This document shows, piece by piece, positions 14,665-16,041 of a stretch of 16,041 bases of DNA; position 1 is the stretch's first letter, and every line of letters begins with the position of its first letter. The notes under the pieces are model-generated. The model was not told where the DNA came from. It saw only the letters and a program-made list of their open reading frames with translations, and did not search any database. Source of the stretch: a bacterium (GTDB taxonomy: Bacteria > Ratteibacteria > UBA8468 > B48-G9 > DTJG01); contig JAOAAW010000052.1 in the NCBI GenBank assembly GCA_026418655.1, forward strand, positions 1 through 16,041. Reading direction: 5' to 3'. Position numbers and translations under genes: made by a program.

Positions 14665-15564
14665 TTATCTGAATCGTCTGTGCAACCAGGTAAACCATTC
14701 TTCAGGTTTTTGTCTTACATAGTGTTCAATCCTGCTGTAGAAAAACTGGGTATTTTTTTGAAAATCATTTTGAGGAAAATCTGTTTTTATAATTGGGTAA
14801 GGTCCTTCAATAATAACCTTGTGTTTGAAACCATTTTTGTGCTGGATAAAAGCACCAAAGACCTGCGCGTCATATTTCCTTGCAAAAACCGCAGCACCGA
14901 TCGGTGCTTGAACCTTTCTGCCAAAGAAAATAACATCTGTGCCCTTTCCTGAATGTTGATCAATAAGCAGGCACAAAGTATATCCTTTTTTCAACCATTG
15001 TGAGGAAATGGCTATTGCCTGTTCAAGATTTTTTTTGCTTATTCCATAGATACCCTTTTTTCTTCTTGTTCTGTTCATAAACCTTGCCAGATATTCGTTA
15101 TTGGCATCTCTTGCAATCCATGTAAGTGGCAATCCTGCGTATGTCATGGCAGCGATCATGAGTGCAAAATTGCCAGTGTGAGCACTGACTATAATGGTGG
15201 GTTTTTTTGAAACGGATACTTCTTTTAGCACATCAAGATTTTGAAATTCTATGAGTTTCAGCGCCTCTTTACTGCTGATTTTTGTCCATAATGCCCATTC
15301 AATAAAGAAAAACATTTGTTTTTCAAGAATTTTTTTTATCAGTGAATTTTTTTGTTCAGCTGAAATTTGATTTCCATAAACAATATCCATATTTTTCCTA
15401 ATCTTTTTTTTCAAAGCCGGGATTGTGGTATAGAAAAACATGCTCGCAATCCTTGCGATAACCGGATAAAGAAAAGAAGGTAAAACCTTCAACGAATTGA
15501 AGATTCCATAAAATATAAGATATCCAATTACATCCGTGAATACCTCTGTTTTTTTTCTCCGCAT
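14665..15564 (-). CDS. LpxL/HtrB-family lysophospholipid (lipid A late) acyltransferase, catalytic motif altered
   Basis: By family it transfers a secondary acyl chain to a lipid A precursor at the inner face of the inner membrane. The 299 residues contain an N-terminal hydrophobic region (about 12-50), then SAHTGNFAL where the HX4(D/E) catalytic motif should be. H129 is present but the fifth following position is Ala134 in place of Glu or Asp. Later family motifs remain: RDANNEYLARFMNRTRRKKG, LLIDQHSGKGTDVIFFGRK and PIGAAVFARKYDAQVFGAF, plus a WFTWLHRRF end. Length is normal (about 300). The codon for A134 is an unambiguous GCA. It converges on the VanW operon with a 9-bp gap, has no Shine-Dalgarno, and seems to be translated from a leaderless mRNA. 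Confidence 0.88.
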   Translation of the reverse strand: MRRKKTEVFTDVIGYLIFYGIFNSLKVLPSFLYPVIARIASMFFYTTIPALKKKIRKNMDIVYGNQISAEQKNSLIKKILEKQMFFFIEWALWTKISSKEALKLIEFQNLDVLKEVSVSKKPTIIVSAHTGNFALMIAAMTYAGLPLTWIARDANNEYLARFMNRTRRKKGIYGISKKNLEQAIAISSQWLKKGYTLCLLIDQHSGKGTDVIFFGRKVQAPIGAAVFARKYDAQVFGAFIQHKNGFKHKVIIEGPYPIIKTDFPQNDFQKNTQFFYSRIEHYVRQKPEEWFTWLHRRFR

Positions 15565-15599
15565 GGAATAATTTTACTTTAAAAGTTTCTTTTTATGAA
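15564..15599 (-). promoter_or_regulatory. Promoter of the lpxL-like gene, predicted leaderless
   Basis: On the minus strand TTCATA (15599-15594), a 17-bp spacer, then TAAAAT (15576-15571). As for DUF4321, the -10 ends six bases before the ATG, putting the predicted +1 on the A of the start codon. The surrounding TTTAAAGTAAAAT is identical to the DUF4321 promoter. Confidence 0.5.
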
Positions 15600-15608
15600 A
15601 ATTGATTT

Positions 15609-15636
15609 TTGTGCTTTTACCAATGTCAAGTAAAAT
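15609..15636 (+). promoter_or_regulatory. Possible hisS promoter
   Basis: TAAAAT at 15631-15636, within AAGTAAAATAT as at the DUF4321 promoter. A weak -35 (TTGTGC, 15609-15614) lies 16 bp upstream. The predicted +1 is near 15643. Confidence 0.4.
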
Positions 15637-15657
15637 ATATGTATCCATGGAAAACTC

Positions 15658-15663
15658 AAAGGA
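15658..15663 (+). promoter_or_regulatory. Ribosome binding site of hisS
   Basis: AAAGGA lies seven bases before ATG 15671 and supports that start over the in-frame ATG at 15647, which has no Shine-Dalgarno but sits only about four bases after the predicted transcription start. Confidence 0.5.
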
Positions 15664-15670
15664 CGTCATT

Positions 15671-16041
15671 ATGTCTGAAACAATAAAATCAGTTAGAGGG
15701 ATGAGAGATATACTGCCCGAAGAAACTGTATACTGGAAAGTAATTGAACAATCCATCTATGATGTTTTTGAACAGTTCGGGTTTGAAGAAATTCGCGTGC
15801 CAGTGGTTGAAGAATTGAAACTATTCCAAAGAAGCGTTGGATCATTTACTGATATCGTACAGAAAGAAATGTATGTGTTCAAAGATAGAGGGGATAGAAT
15901 ACTTGCTCTCAGACCGGAAGCGACTGCTGGCGTTGTGAGGGCATATCTTGAACATCAAATGTATACAAAAAAAAGGATAATGCGGCTTTATTACTCAGGA
16001 CCGATGTTCAGATATGATAGGCCGCAAAAAGGAAGATACAG
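15671..16041 (+). CDS. hisS: Histidyl-tRNA synthetase, N-terminal part (3' end beyond the window)
   Basis: This is a class II aminoacyl-tRNA synthetase that charges tRNA-His with histidine in the cytoplasm. The visible 123 residues start MSETIKSVRGMRDILPEE, the standard HisRS N-terminus. FGFEEIRVPVVEELKLFQRSVG corresponds to motif 1. LALRPEATAGVVRAYLEH and RLYYSGPMFRYDRPQKGRY correspond to motif 2 with its ATP-binding arginine. ATG 15671 with AAAGGA upstream is preferred; ATG 15647, in frame and eight codons earlier, is possible. The gene is cut by the right window edge and shows no damage. It is divergent from the lpxL-like gene, 106 bp apart. Confidence 0.95.
   Translation, partial: MSETIKSVRGMRDILPEETVYWKVIEQSIYDVFEQFGFEEIRVPVVEELKLFQRSVGSFTDIVQKEMYVFKDRGDRILALRPEATAGVVRAYLEHQMYTKKRIMRLYYSGPMFRYDRPQKGRY

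Noticed and set aside
14893..14908. Perfect 16-bp palindrome AGCACCGATCGGTGCT as an operator or terminator
   Set aside because: It lies inside the lpxL-like coding sequence, encodes conserved family residues (APIGA) and has no T-run. Probably codon coincidence.
15600..15629. Perfect TTGACA on the minus strand as -35 of the lpxL-like gene
   Set aside because: No acceptable -10 hexamer lies 16-18 bp away; the TTCATA/TAAAAT pair nearer the gene fits better.
15574..15756. 60-residue minus-strand open frame between the lpxL-like gene and hisS
   Set aside because: It overlaps the hisS start and both promoters, with no domain or good ribosome site.

Overview
The window is 16 kb of AT-rich, tightly packed bacterial DNA. 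It carries a lipid A-type late acyltransferase (LpxL/HtrB family) and several exported proteins, so the host is probably a diderm (outer-membrane) bacterium. The low GC, heavy AGA/GGA codon use and mixed gene neighbourhood resemble uncultured candidate-phylum genomes, but I cannot assign a phylum. The first 19 bases are the Tn5/Nextera mosaic-end adapter, so the left edge is a library artefact and the window is probably a metagenomic or single-cell contig.

Left block (20-3633, + strand): the C-terminal end of a GHMP kinase (probably homoserine kinase), then a Trk/Ktr potassium-uptake operon. The operon has two separate half-size TrkA (RCK) subunits, a possible 48-residue single-helix membrane peptide, TrkH, and an exported, C-terminally anchored protein with an OB-fold look. 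Three of its four gene junctions are stop/start ATGA overlaps.

Middle block (3578-8239): a minus-strand pair, a DUF4321-like membrane protein followed by miaB (tRNA methylthiotransferase). miaB converges on the Trk operon with a 56-bp coding overlap. Divergent from it is an MFS exporter-like gene with a strong Shine-Dalgarno but no ATG/GTG/TTG at the expected N-terminus. The MFS gene converges, 3 bp apart, on a two-domain glutamine-dependent NAD+ synthetase (nadE).

Right block (8293-14655, + strand): the most unusual part, a three-gene operon of apparently exported proteins. It consists of an AMMECR1-domain protein with an added signal-peptide-like N-terminus, a 1701-residue alpha-2-macroglobulin with an intact thioester motif and three N-terminal carboxypeptidase-regulatory-like modules, and a VanW-domain protein in which the conserved Cys of the GGGxCQ motif is Gly. 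I know of no described system with this composition; I suggest an envelope protection or remodelling module. Convergent to it is an LpxL-like acyltransferase whose HX4(D/E) catalytic motif ends in Ala. Divergent from that is hisS, cut by the right edge.

Promoter-like sequences recur in a form where the -10 box (TAAAAT) lies so close to the start codon that the mRNA should be leaderless (DUF4321-miaB and lpxL) or nearly so (AMMECR1, with TATACT). nadE and the AMMECR1 operon appear to share a palindromic -10 (AGTATACT). No rRNA, tRNA, CRISPR array, insertion sequence or convincing rho-independent terminator was seen. No gene-free stretch exceeds 300 bases.
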